Notes under the pieces: generated by a model
What the model was told of the DNA's origin: nothing
The model's database searches: none
Seen by the model: the letters and a program-made list of their open reading frames with translations, nothing else
In this document: positions 10,333 to 21,100 of the stretch, in pieces
Position numbering within the stretch: position 1 is the first letter of the stretch
Layout of the letters: every line of letters starts with the position of its first letter
Translations under genes and position numbers: made by a program
Assembly (NCBI GenBank): GCA_946965045.2
Contig: OX337228.1
Location: 4,774,001 to 4,838,000 of the forward strand
Direction of reading: 5' to 3'
Source of the DNA: Epithemia pelagica
Lineage: Eukaryota; Bacillariophyta; Bacillariophyceae; Surirellales; Surirellaceae
Length of the DNA stretch: 64,000 nucleotides

Positions 10333-11350
10333 ATGAGAAACGCAGCTCGAGTAGCAACCCTTTGTTGGTTGATTGGCTTGGTTCAATCCTTTGCTCCACC
10401 GTTTGTTTCGAAGCAATGGTTGCGTCCATCGTCGCAAAACCATGCCGTATCCAGTTCATCGTCCTTGTCCATGAAATATACCTTGGTATTGGTTCGTCAT
10501 GGAGAAAGTACATGGAACATGGAGAACAAGGTAAGAAGACTTGCCACGGATTTCGACACTATCTAGGGTGTTGTTATTCGTCGTCATGGTCACTTTTGGT
10601 GCGGTGTCATCTCATGCCTGCAATGAGTTGTTGTTGTAGTTTACTGGCTGGGTCGATTGCCCTCTATCGGAAAAGGGTGAGGCAGAGTCCAAGTCATGTG
10701 GCAAATTGTTGCGCGAAGCGGAGTTTACCTTTGATAAGGCCTACACATCCACCTTGAAGCGAGCCATTAAAACCTTGTGGTTGATCTTGGAGCAACTGGA
10801 CCTCATGTATATTCCAATCGTCAATACTTGGAGACTCAACGAACGTCACTATGGTGCCCTGCAAGGTTTGAACAAACAAGAGACGGTCGAGAAACATGGC
10901 AAGGAGCAAGTCTTGGTCTGGCGCCGATCGTACGATATCCCTCCCCCCGACATTGATGAAGATTCGCCCTACTTTCCAGGCAATGATCCCATGTACCAAA
11001 ATGTCCCTGTACAAGACTTACCCAAGGCGGAATCGTTGAAACTCACCGAAGAACGGTTCATGAATGAATGGGAAACTGTCTTGGCACCGGAAATCAAAAG
11101 TGGCACCAAGCTGTTGATTGCCGCGCATGGTAATACGCTGCGTGCCTTGGTCAAACACTTGGACAATATTTCTTCGGAGGATATCACTGGTTTGAATATA
11201 CCCACAGGCGTTCCCTTGGTCTATGAGTTGGATGAAGACCTGAAACCCATTCCTCATCCCGATGCCATTGCACCCCTGACGGGACGTTATCTTGGAAATC
11301 AAGAAGAAATTCAAAGTCGTATTGGAGCTGTCATGGCGCAAACGAAATAA
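10333..11350 (+). CDS. 2,3-bisphosphoglycerate-dependent phosphoglycerate mutase, plastid-targeted
   Basis: Interconverts 3- and 2-phosphoglycerate in glycolysis/gluconeogenesis. Two exons, 10333-10530 and 10640-11350, join in phase 0 across a 109-bp GTAAGA...TAG intron and give 302 residues. The junction falls inside the family signature: exon 1 ends GESTWNMENK and exon 2 starts FTGWVDCPLSEKG. The catalytic histidine is in LVLVRHGE (~residue 53); the second active-site histidine is in AAHGNTLRAL. The N-terminus is a signal peptide ending VQSFAPPF, a textbook diatom plastid motif with Phe at +1, followed by a Ser-rich transit peptide. The enzyme family is sure; plastid location is inferred from the presequence. 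Confidence 0.93.
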
Positions 11351-11583
11351 AGTGTTGTTAGATGTTATTAACTGCCCCGAGTTATTGTTCTTTCATTTCT
11401 GCTTGTTTCAATCCTGGGTAATGGGTAGCCAATTGACTAAACGGAAGATAGGTAATAGATGCCCACAAAAGCAAATGCAAGACTTTTCTACAGTTACACT
11501 AGTTGGTACAACAACAACAATAGCACAAAGAGAAAATGCTGACGTGATCCAAATGCCAGCGCTTGTTGAGGAGAAATGCTCGT

Positions 11584-12645
11584 TTAGGCTTGAAGGGCGG
11601 AGGCATGAGATGCTTGATGCTGTGACGACGTGGGGCCCCATCCCTCGAGTGCTGCATTAGAAGAAGAGAGGTTGTTGTAGGGCTGAGAGACGCATAGGGA
11701 TTGCGGTGGCGGTGGCGGTGATGCCGCGGTCGATGCCATCCATCGAGAGGCAAACGGTAGGGATGGCAAAATTGGGGCAAAGAGAGAATTGCAAATACCC
11801 ATGTCACTGTTGGTCGAACACGAGGATGAAAGAAAGGAATGATGATGAGGAGGAGGAGAATGTTGTGCCCGTTTGGAGGGTGGACCGCATGTGAGAGACA
11901 CAAAGTCTTGGCATTCTTCGAGTGACGGAGTCAATACGACCAAGGACTGATTGCCAGAATGAGTGGCACTGGGCATGTCCTGTTGTCGTCGTTGTCGTCG
12001 TCGAGGCGGTGAAGTCAGAGTTGGTTGCTGCTCGTGGTGGTGGTGATGATGTCGTCGTTGCCGTTCTTCCAACACAAATTCTCGTGCCGTAGCCTTGGTC
12101 AAATGCATCTCAATGGTTTCGGCTTGTTCCGATGGTGTAAATTTCATGGTCCGAGGTCCTCCTCGTTGTGGACGATGGACCGTGTTCCAACAACGACGAA
12201 CATGGTGGTCGTCCGTGTGTGCCTCATTGTTGTTGTTGGTCGAACGATGGCACCGAAAAATGTCTTGCGTACGATCCTGAGCGTTGGACAATGGTGGTGG
12301 TGACTGCCTGGAAGAGAGAAAGGCCAACACATTTCTTCGTGTGGATCCGACCCTATCGGTTCGACCACTTTCCTGAAAACTTGGGTGATGCCGACTGCTG
12401 CGGTAGTTATTGGTACTGCTAGCATTGTTGCCCTCATTGTCCATTGGTGGTTGCCTGGGAAGCATTGTCATTTGAAGGCTTCGTACCGAACGAACCGAAG
12501 CTGGTGATGTATGAGATACCCATGTCTCTAGACTGCTACTGTTGGTGGAAAACGAAGAAGAGGACGAGGAGCAAGAGGAGGACGAGGATGATAGGGTCGA
12601 CAAGGGCACTTGTTGTTGGTGGTGCGCATGTTCTTTGGTCTTCAT
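11584..12645 (-). CDS. Low-complexity protein of unknown function
   Basis: A 353-residue ORF from ATG 12645 (the frame opens slightly earlier at a TTG). It is rich in Ser, His, Pro, Gln and Arg, with a long Ser run near residue 20, a His6 run and a basic RRRQRRQQ segment. One more ordered patch (about residues 160-195, TMKFTPSEQAETIEMHLTK) could be the functional core. No domain, signal peptide or membrane segment was recognised. Its length argues for a real gene, but composition alone can keep such a frame open, so the call is moderate. Confidence 0.5.
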   Translation of the reverse strand: MKTKEHAHHQQQVPLSTLSSSSSSCSSSSSSFSTNSSSLETWVSHTSPASVRSVRSLQMTMLPRQPPMDNEGNNASSTNNYRSSRHHPSFQESGRTDRVGSTRRNVLAFLSSRQSPPPLSNAQDRTQDIFRCHRSTNNNNEAHTDDHHVRRCWNTVHRPQRGGPRTMKFTPSEQAETIEMHLTKATAREFVLEERQRRHHHHHHEQQPTLTSPPRRRQRRQQDMPSATHSGNQSLVVLTPSLEECQDFVSLTCGPPSKRAQHSPPPHHHSFLSSSCSTNSDMGICNSLFAPILPSLPFASRWMASTAASPPPPPQSLCVSQPYNNLSSSNAALEGWGPTSSQHQASHASALQA

Positions 12646-13286
12646 GATAATCCTGAATTTCAAAAATCAATCAAATAATGAATGGATGAATGAATGAGAC
12701 GAGTTATCTGTCCAACAGAAAAATGAAAGTTCGGGGGACTCTCTGAGATACAATCGCATAATTGGTCATGCCGACCAAAATTACATCGCCCATCCACGAA
12801 TTCATTCATTGTTATTTTATTGTCGACATTCGTGACAGATACAGGGTACAACCATCTCCATTGGATGGCCAAAACAAATGACTCTTGTGAACGCTCATAT
12901 CAAACCAACCAAAAACGAATGCGCCAAGGACTGCACAAAAACGGGATAGGCGGTCGCTTTGGCGAGAGACCAACAACAGATGCACAAGGAAGGTGATTTT
13001 GAGACTGGCCGTTCGTTCTCTCGCCTTCCGAGGAGGTCTGGGACCGTGGACGGAACAACAACAAGAAGGGAGAGAGTCAGCGTTCTTGTTGAATGTCTGT
13101 GGGTCTTGTTGTTCATATCCCGGCAGAGGGTCGCCCGGCGTTCATGGAAGTTCCGACTTCCGGGATTAGAAAACATCGTGAGTCGCATAATTTCTTGCTA
13201 TTCGACACGGACTGTCTGTGAGAATAACAAGCCTCTAGCTTAGAGCCGCAACATTCTTCTCTCAATCATGTTTCGTTTGGACGACC
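12646..13286. promoter_or_regulatory. Divergent promoter region
   Basis: 641 bp between two divergently oriented genes; it must hold both promoters. A 97-codon minus-strand ORF at 12895-13188 has no recognisable features and is not called. Short ATGAATGGATGAATGAATG-type repeats lie at about 12678-12696. Nothing else stands out. Confidence 0.4.
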
Positions 13287-14905
13287 ATGGCGGACTTGAA
13301 AGAGTTGCTGGAATCGGACGTACCAATCGAAACAAACAATCATCATGACCAACGGGGCATTTCAAGCGTATTAGAGATTGCACGTGGCGTCTGTGAAGGT
13401 GGTTGTGAAGAAGGGCAGATCGTTTTGCTGGGAACAGGACAAGTCATTGATGTCACAAAGCACGTGCGGGATGATCCAAGTACTAGTGGGAGCTTGTTGG
13501 ACGAGAACGTGGATGCAGGCACACAGAATCAAGATTCAGTGGCAGATACATACACAAGATCCTTCTCCTCCTTTTCCATTGCCCTTCTGCTAGCAGGCTT
13601 GATGATTCTGGCCTTCTTGGCAGTGTTCTTTTATTCACATCAATCTCGTTTGGCAAAGAAAAAGGCATTGGAGGAGCGTCCCACTGCATCCTTGCAACCC
13701 GATTCGGTCGACAGCGGATTGTCTAACAATAACAAAAATGAAGCAATATCGATGCAACCCGATGTGGTTCACAGTGGACAAGTACCGTTCCAACCACCGT
13801 CCCCAACAACCCACCAATCCGGAATGGAGGTCACCTGTTCTACATCTTCTGCCTTGTCCGCTTCACTGAATGCACGGTCGGAAACCGATTTACGACAGTA
13901 CGGCGCACAGGTTGCCAATAATATGCAGGTCGTCATGTCCGAATTTGAAGCAACCATGAAGACTCATGGATACAACCTGAGTCGATCCGAGGCCCTTTCG
14001 GTGGTCAGCCAGCAACTCGTGTCCTTGGAAAACAATCGATTGGCCAAGGAACAAGAAGCAAGACAGTACATGTATGACAGTCAGCAGCGAACTGTGGACC
14101 GTTCCATGGCGGAACGTCGCCATTCCGAAGCTATTCTGTCGAGCGACCAAGACAAGGAATGGCTCCAAAAATTGCAACGGGCCCGTGATAGTTGTATAGC
14201 ATCGATTCTTCCATCGATTCAAACCAGTTTTGCAGCTGTGGGGGTGTGCTGGCTCTGTCTGCTTTTTTACGTATTCGTGTATCGAGAATCCATCTCAGTC
14301 ACAACGGTCGTCCAAAGCATTGTAGAAATGGTACGTGCACCAGTCGTGATTCTTCACTTGAGGAATTTTGCCACTGTTCTCACCCTTCTTGTTTCCTCTT
14401 TCTGTAGATGAACCAACACGTTCAACTGTGGAATCAGCAGACAAGCCTTTCGCCAGACTCCAGTCTTGTTGTTGTCTGGATCCTAAATCCGATGGCAAGT
14501 GTTCTTTCGGGGATATGGGGCGTTTTATTGGTGCCTCTTTGTTTCGCATTTCTCTATCTTGTGGTCAATTTGTTATTGCCCACTGTGATAGTGGAATTCT
14601 TGAAATCGATTGCGATCCTGTGGCTTTTGGTCAGTCTGCTGTCCACCATTGTTCCTTGCAAAACTCTGTGTCTTGTTCAATTCACGTTCTGGGCGGTGGC
14701 CCAAATCGGTGTTCGTGCCTTTTATTATCGAGCATTGTCGGCACTCCAGAAACTGGACCCTTGTCCAACCAACAAGGAACTAGTGCCATACATATCGCTA
14801 TTCGACAGCATCACAAATTCCATGGTATTTGTTTCCTTCTTGTTGAACGGTTTTGTATTCGTGTTTTCAAATGAGATGGAACTTTTATCGTTACGAGCTA
14901 CGTAG
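13287..14905 (+). CDS. Membrane protein with coiled coil, unknown function
   Basis: Exons 13287-14330 and 14408-14905 join in phase 0 across a 77-bp GTACGT...TAG intron, giving 513 residues from an ATG in good context (GACCATGG). One hydrophobic segment lies at ~residues 92-115; a charged, probably coiled-coil stretch (SRSEALSVVSQQLVSLENN through SDQDKEWLQKLQRARD) spans ~230-305; several further membrane segments follow from ~310 and through exon 2. Near residue 50 the stretch QVIDVTKHVRDDPS recalls the haem-binding turn of cytochrome b5, but the HPGG histidine is absent. No family was recognised. Topology suggests an organelle or ER membrane protein. Confidence 0.65.
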
Positions 14906-14982
14906 CCTTATAAGAATGTTTCGATACTGGGGTACTAATATTCTAAATTTTTGTTTCATTTACGAGTCCTCTAGGGACGTAA

Positions 14983-17625
14983 CTACAATGAATCCAGGTC
15001 GATATCCTCGCCGAAACTTCCCATGTCAAAGTCACCCATGTTGAGGCCATCCAGATCGAAATCCGGTTCCGGAGGCTCGTCCTCCTCCACAGGTGGGTCA
15101 ATTTCGGGTTCCAAAGCAAGCGAATCCAATGCAAATTGTTTTTGAAGAACCGTTGTCAGCCGCTTGTTGTGTGCGACAGGGTCACTAATGGGGTATCCTC
15201 CATTCAACATGGCCATATCATGCAAGATCCAGGCAGAGTCAATCGTTTCGTTGCTGGGTTCGACCGGAGTCTCGTCGTCGCCACTTTCTTCGGGAGGACT
15301 TCCTTCGAGAAGCTTGAGGACAAGGGGATGCCGGGGATTGAGCTCAAAAATCTTGAAAGACGCTCCACTTTGTTGACCTTGGTACGTTTGTGCCTTCATG
15401 ATGCGTTCCATATTGGCCGAGTTGCCGAAATCCGACGAAGCCACCACGGCCGGCATGGATCCCAAACTACGCTTGGCAACTTGAACACGAAGAACGGATC
15501 CGCCATACAAATTCTTGAGCCATTTGGTCAAGGGTTTGAACTTCTTTCGGTAGGCCTTTTCTCGTCGTTTCACCAAATCTTGATCTTCGTCCTTGAATTT
15601 CACGCCTTCGGCCGACGCATCGACAAATTTCTTGCGGTCAAAGTCACGCGCATGCTTCACCATGTACTCATCAATGGCGTCCGTCATGTAAATCACTTCC
15701 ACATCCTTTTCTCGGAAACTTTCCAGCATTGGGGATTGGCTAATATCCTCAGCGCTGGTACCACCCAAGACATAAATATCCTCTTGCCAATCCTTCATTC
15801 CTTTCACATACTCGGCCAAGGAAATCATTTTTCCGTCAGACTTGGAGGTTTGGTATCGCAAAAGTTTGAGAAGTTTGGCCCGGTTTGGTTCGTCTTGAAT
15901 AACTCCATACTTGAAATTGGTGCTAAATTTTTGGTACCATTCGAGGTATTTGTCCTCCTTCGTCGTGTCATCGACCTCCACTTCACCATCAGCCGAGACT
16001 TCTGCTTCGCTCTCTTCTTTGGCCTCTTCCGCACTTTTCTTGGCAAATTCACGAACCAGGTCAATGGCCTTGCGCGTCAACTTCTTTTTGATTACTCTCA
16101 AAATCTTGCTTTCCTGCAATGTTTCCCGATTGACATTGAGTGGAAGTTCGTCGGAATCGACAATACCCCGGACAAAGCCCAGGTACGAGGGCAAGAGATC
16201 AAATTCATCCCCAATCATGACACGGCGTACATAAAGACGGAGCGTTCCCTTGGTCAACTCCATGCTGCCCGTTTCTAAAGATGGCGGTCGTTCCGTGGGA
16301 AGGTACAAGATGGATTTGAAGTTGACATTTCCTTCGGCATTAAAATGAGACCATGAAGTGGCATTCTCGTTGTCGCCGTCGTTGAGGAGATGAAAGAATC
16401 CCTGGTACTCGTCATCCGTGATGGTATCTTTGTCACGAGTCCAAATGGCCTTGTTGTTATTGAGAGTCTCCCATGAGTAGGTTGTCACCTCCTTCATCTT
16501 GGGTGGCTTGACTTCGGCTTCATCCTCAACCTCGAGGTCATCTTCCGTTTTCTCTTCTTCGTCAGTGGTATCCTTCTTGTCGTCATCCAAATCTTCGACA
16601 TCCTCCGTCGTGCTGTCCTCTTTTGACGCATCGACTTGTTCTTCTTCGTCGTCGTCCACTTCGACCTCCATGGTGGATGTGGTCCGTAGGCGGATTGGGT
16701 GAGTGACAAACTCGGAGTAATGCGTCGCCAAGGACCGGAGGTTTTGTGGATCGAGATAACTCTTGGCATCGTCTCGGAGATGCAAGGTAATTTCCGTTCC
16801 TCGTGTCATGGTATCACCTCGTGGATCGACATAGACGGAAAAGTCGGACGCCCCATTGACCGATTCCCAAATATATTGTCGTGGACTGGTCGGGTGCTTG
16901 GAGGCGACCGTGACCTTGTCCGAAACGAGAAAACTACTGTAAAAGCCGACACCAAATTGACCAATCTGATCGACGGTTGCATCTTTGTTGCCAGATTCCT
17001 TCAAGGCTTCAATAAACTTGGTAGTTCCACTGCGTGCGACTGTGCCCAAGTTTTCCACCATTTGTTCCTTGGTCATACCAATCCCAGTATCACGAACGGT
17101 CAGGGTTTTGTTTTCTTGATCGTATTCAATGGCAATCTCCATGGTATCTTCGTCGGTCGTCGCCTTGTACGTGTCAGGCTCGGTCAAGGACAAGTATCGA
17201 AACTTGTCCAAGGCATCGGCCGAGTTGGAAATGAGTTCTCGCAAGAAGACATCCTTGTTTTGATACAAGGAATTGACCACAATATCCAACATGCGATTCA
17301 CTTCGGCTTCAAAGGCAAAGGTCTCGGCTCCTTCCGGAGGCGTGTATTCTGGCACGACGGGAGGGGTCGTTTCAATCGATACGTCGTCCTCATCCAAATC
17401 AACGTCGTCAGAGGCTGTAACAAGCCAAACCTTGGCTGTGGATACAAGAAGCAAAAAGGGACAAGACGGTGATGAGATGAATGTCTGGGGATGGAAAAGA
17501 CACTGTAATGACCGTGTCGAACGAAACACTCCATGTAAAAGGTCGAAAAATCATGAGACTGTACACATACCGTTGAACAAAACCAACGACAATGCCTGAA
17601 GGCTTAACAAATGAAGGACTTTCAT
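14983..17625 (-). CDS. ER-type HSP90 chaperone (GRP94-like)
   Basis: ATP-driven chaperone of the HSP90 family. A 55-nt first exon (17571-17625) encodes MKVLHLLSLQALSLVLFN, a signal peptide, and joins across a 135-bp intron to 14983-17435, giving 835 residues. The single long frame up to 17529 therefore reads through the intron and misses the signal peptide. The N-terminal ATPase domain shows NSADALDKFRY and DTGIGMTKEQM; an acidic linker of ~60 residues follows, typical of GRP94; the middle domain carries NVNRETLQ; the C-terminal dimerisation domain follows. The protein ends GEDIDLDSL, without a KDEL/HDEL-type signal. It converges on the preceding gene with 77 bp between the stops. Confidence 0.92.
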
Positions 17626-18159
17626 GGTTTCCTTCTTCTTTATTCAGCAACAACAACAAGAACCAAGAGGATCTTTTGAATCAATTCAACACAATGACTC
17701 GAGTGACGGAGTGCACCACTTTGTTGAGAAGCATCATGTATCAACGAGACCAAAAGATTCGAAAGGAAAGAGTAGCGACAAATCAATTCTCAGCGCTCTT
17801 ATGTGTCATTCACACACAATCATATAAGAGTCATAAGTAGTTACTGCTTAGGAGTTCATTTCTGCCACGCGGCAAAAAAGTGATCCCGCACTACGGGATT
17901 ACTCCTAGCTAGGAGTAGGTATCCGTAATCTATTCATATCGCCGTACTTCTAGCTACTAGGTACTCCTATGTGTTATCGGCTACGCAAAGTCTTGCTCCC
18001 TATTAATGACAATGGACCTGTAAAACAATCGTTTTAAAACTTGAGTATGAATTATTTTACATGCAACTAGCAATGGTGCAAGGAGAGCGGTCGCTCGCCT
18101 CGTCTTGGCGTATAGAGGTATATATATATGAGTCTCTAACGTAAAGCAGCAACCAAGTC
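17626..18159. promoter_or_regulatory. HSP90 promoter region with nested inverted repeats
   Basis: 534 bp upstream of the HSP90 start, also carrying the 3' end of the ATPase gene. It contains a perfect 18-bp palindrome (17900-17917), a 6-bp stem with 5-nt loop just before it (17883-17899) and a GATTAC/GTAATC pair around the palindrome. A TATATATATA stretch lies near 18120. I could not find a convincing heat-shock element (alternating GAA/TTC triplets). Confidence 0.45.
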
Positions 18160-21100
18160 TTAAACCACCTCTCCGCTACCCGGGGGTACGACATATCCTC
18201 GACCGCTATTCAATGCATTGGTGAGGGGATACAGTCCCATACCATGCGACAATCGTTCCAACCATCCCTCCCGGACTTCCAAACTTCCGTCCGGTCGGAC
18301 CGTCGGTCTCTGATACCGACGAATCAACAAACTACTCGTCACCACGCTCACGGACGAACAAGCCATCATAAAACCAGCCAGGGCAGGCGGTAAATGAAAG
18401 TCAGTCAAGGGATAAAACAAACCTGCCGCAAAGGGAACGGAAATGACATTGTAGCACAAAGCCAACGCAAAATTCAAGACAATTCGGCGATAAACGACCG
18501 AAGAAAGATGAAAGGCCACCACCACATCGTGCAAGTTGGACCGCACCAAGACGACATCGGCTGCTTCCAATGCAATTTCCGTTCCGGCACCAATGGCAAT
18601 TCCAATATCCGCACGGGCCAATGCAATCGAATCATTGACACCATCGGCAACCATTGCCACGTTTCCTCGAATGTTCCGATTACTGGTAGCCTTGCTGTGC
18701 GCCGGTACGACCGATCCTGTAGCCTTTTGTAATCTGGTCACAAGGTCTGCCTTTCCTTCCGGTTGAACACCGGCACAGACATTGTAATCGGGAATGCCAA
18801 TGGACCGGGCAACCGCTAACGCCGTCACGAGGTCATCGCCGGTACACATCCAAACATCAATCCCATGTTTCTGAAGTGCTGCTACGGTTGAGGGAGCTTC
18901 TGGTTTCATGGGATCTACAATCCCGAATACGCCAATGACTCGTCGCTTTGGAGCTCCTTCGTCCTGTACACTCAAATAGATTGCAACCTTGCCTTGTTGC
19001 CGCAGCGAATCCGCTTCAATGTCTCCGGTACAATCGGCATCGACCGCATCCTCCTCCATGGGTTCCTTGCTCCAGTCACTGTTTCCGACACGGATAATAC
19101 GGCGACCCCATCCAGGCTTGGACACACTGCATTCAACACCACGGCCGGGTTGGACACAAAAGTCGTCCACATGCACACCCTCCTTGGCGCCCGTCAAATC
19201 TCCCTCCTCATTTCCATTCAACCAGGCTTCTCTCGCGGCTTTGACAATCGCTTGTGCCAGTGGATGCTCGCTTTGCGCCTCCGCACAAGCAGCCAACCAC
19301 AAGGCCACCTTGTCCTTGGGGATAGAAGATGGAAGATTCATTTTAAGTGGGTCGTCTCTCGCCAAGTATTCGATCCGATCGCTCAGTTCGGCCTTGCCAC
19401 ACGTTAAGGTACCAGTCTTATCGAAAATCACAGTATCAACCGAGTGCAAAAATTCCAACACCTGACCGCCTTTGATCAAGATGCCTTGAGTGGCACCGAC
19501 ACCTGTTCCCACCATTACTGCGGTTGGTGTCGCAAGCCCCAGGGCACATGGACAGGCAACCACAATCACCGCAATAGACGACATGAGAGACGTAGCAATT
19601 CTACCAGAGATTGTCAAGCTATCTCCAAACAGCATCCAAGCCACAAATGTGATGATGGCAACTCCCACCACTGCCGGAACAAAAACAGATGCAAGTCGGT
19701 CCGCGTACGCTTGGATTGGGGCCTTGTGTCTTTGAGCCTCTTCGACCAACCGAACAATTTTGGACAAGAAGGTGTCACTCCCAGACGCCGTTACACGAAC
19801 AACCAATACAGAGAAATGATTCACAGTGCTTCCGTGCACAATGTCCCCAATCTTTTTTGCAACAGGAAACGGCTCTCCTGAAAATGCCGATTCATCAATA
19901 TAGGCCTCTTGTACCTCGGAGCCACCCGACGATTTGGAGGAAATTGCCACGAGGACTCCGTCAGCTGGAATGGAACCACCGGGCAAGACCCGAACGTAAT
20001 CACCAGGCTGTATATCTGAAATGAGAACTTCTTCCGTAGTCAAGGCCGAAATGTCCAGACGTTTGCCAGACTCTTCATCACCAGCAAACCCAATCACACG
20101 AGATTTCAAAGCGGCGATATCCAAATCCTTATCCGATGCTTCATCTCCAGCAAAACCAATGACACGAGACGCACAGGTAGGTTGTAGTTCCATAAGTTTG
20201 TGAACCGCGTCAGCAGTTTTGCCGCGAGCGTACGATTCGAGATATTTGCCCAACGTGACAAATGTCAGAAGCATGGCTCCGGCCATGAAACTTGGTTTCG
20301 TTTCGGTAAGCTTTCCCGTCCAGAGTTCTGCGATGAATAAAATAATACTGTACACATAGCTTGCCGTGGTGCCAAGTACAACCAAAAAGTCCATGCCCAA
20401 CACCCTTCCCTTCGTCCATCCTTTCCACGCAGCAATGTAATACCTTTTTCCAACAACAGTCTGGACGATTGAAGACAAAATAAAATTGATCCACATATTT
20501 CCACTCGGAACGAGTGACGGAGCGATCTGAACAAGCCCGGTCGATAGAATAACCACCGGAATGGTCAGCGAAGAGCTAAATACGAGAAGCCCCAACCAGT
20601 AGGATTCTTCCTCTTGTCGGGCCTCTTCCAACTGTTGAGCATCTTTCCTCAGATCGTTCGTTTGCTCCACAATTTGGCCCGTGTATCCTGCTTTTTGGAC
20701 GGACTCGCAACAGGCAATTGCAGTTTTGTCTCGATGTGCGCCTGGCGTAAGCTCCACGAGAGCCCGTTGGGTCGACAATATCACGGTTGCGTCCACAACA
20801 CCCGGGGTTTCCCTCAGACAACTCTCCACACGACCAGTGCATACCGCACAAGACATGCCTCCAATACTGAGGACCACTGTTTTGTCAATCTTCGTTTCAT
20901 CGATTCCCATCACGTTCATCTCGTCCAACAGGGATGCCGAGAGAGAATCTGAGGGCGGATCATTCAGACTAGAGGACTGGCTCGAGAGGCCTTCATTCTC
21001 TTCAAGGAACGACTGAATATCAGGAATCACAGAGACATCAAAACCCACATTTTCCACAGCTTCGATCAACTGTGGGAGCATTTCACCTACGTTCCGGCCT

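Noticed and set aside
15136-16278. 380-codon plus-strand ORF
   Set aside because: It lies wholly opposite the conserved HSP90 coding sequence, has no recognisable domain, and HSP90 explains the region fully. The same holds for the 257-codon ORF at 16699-17472.
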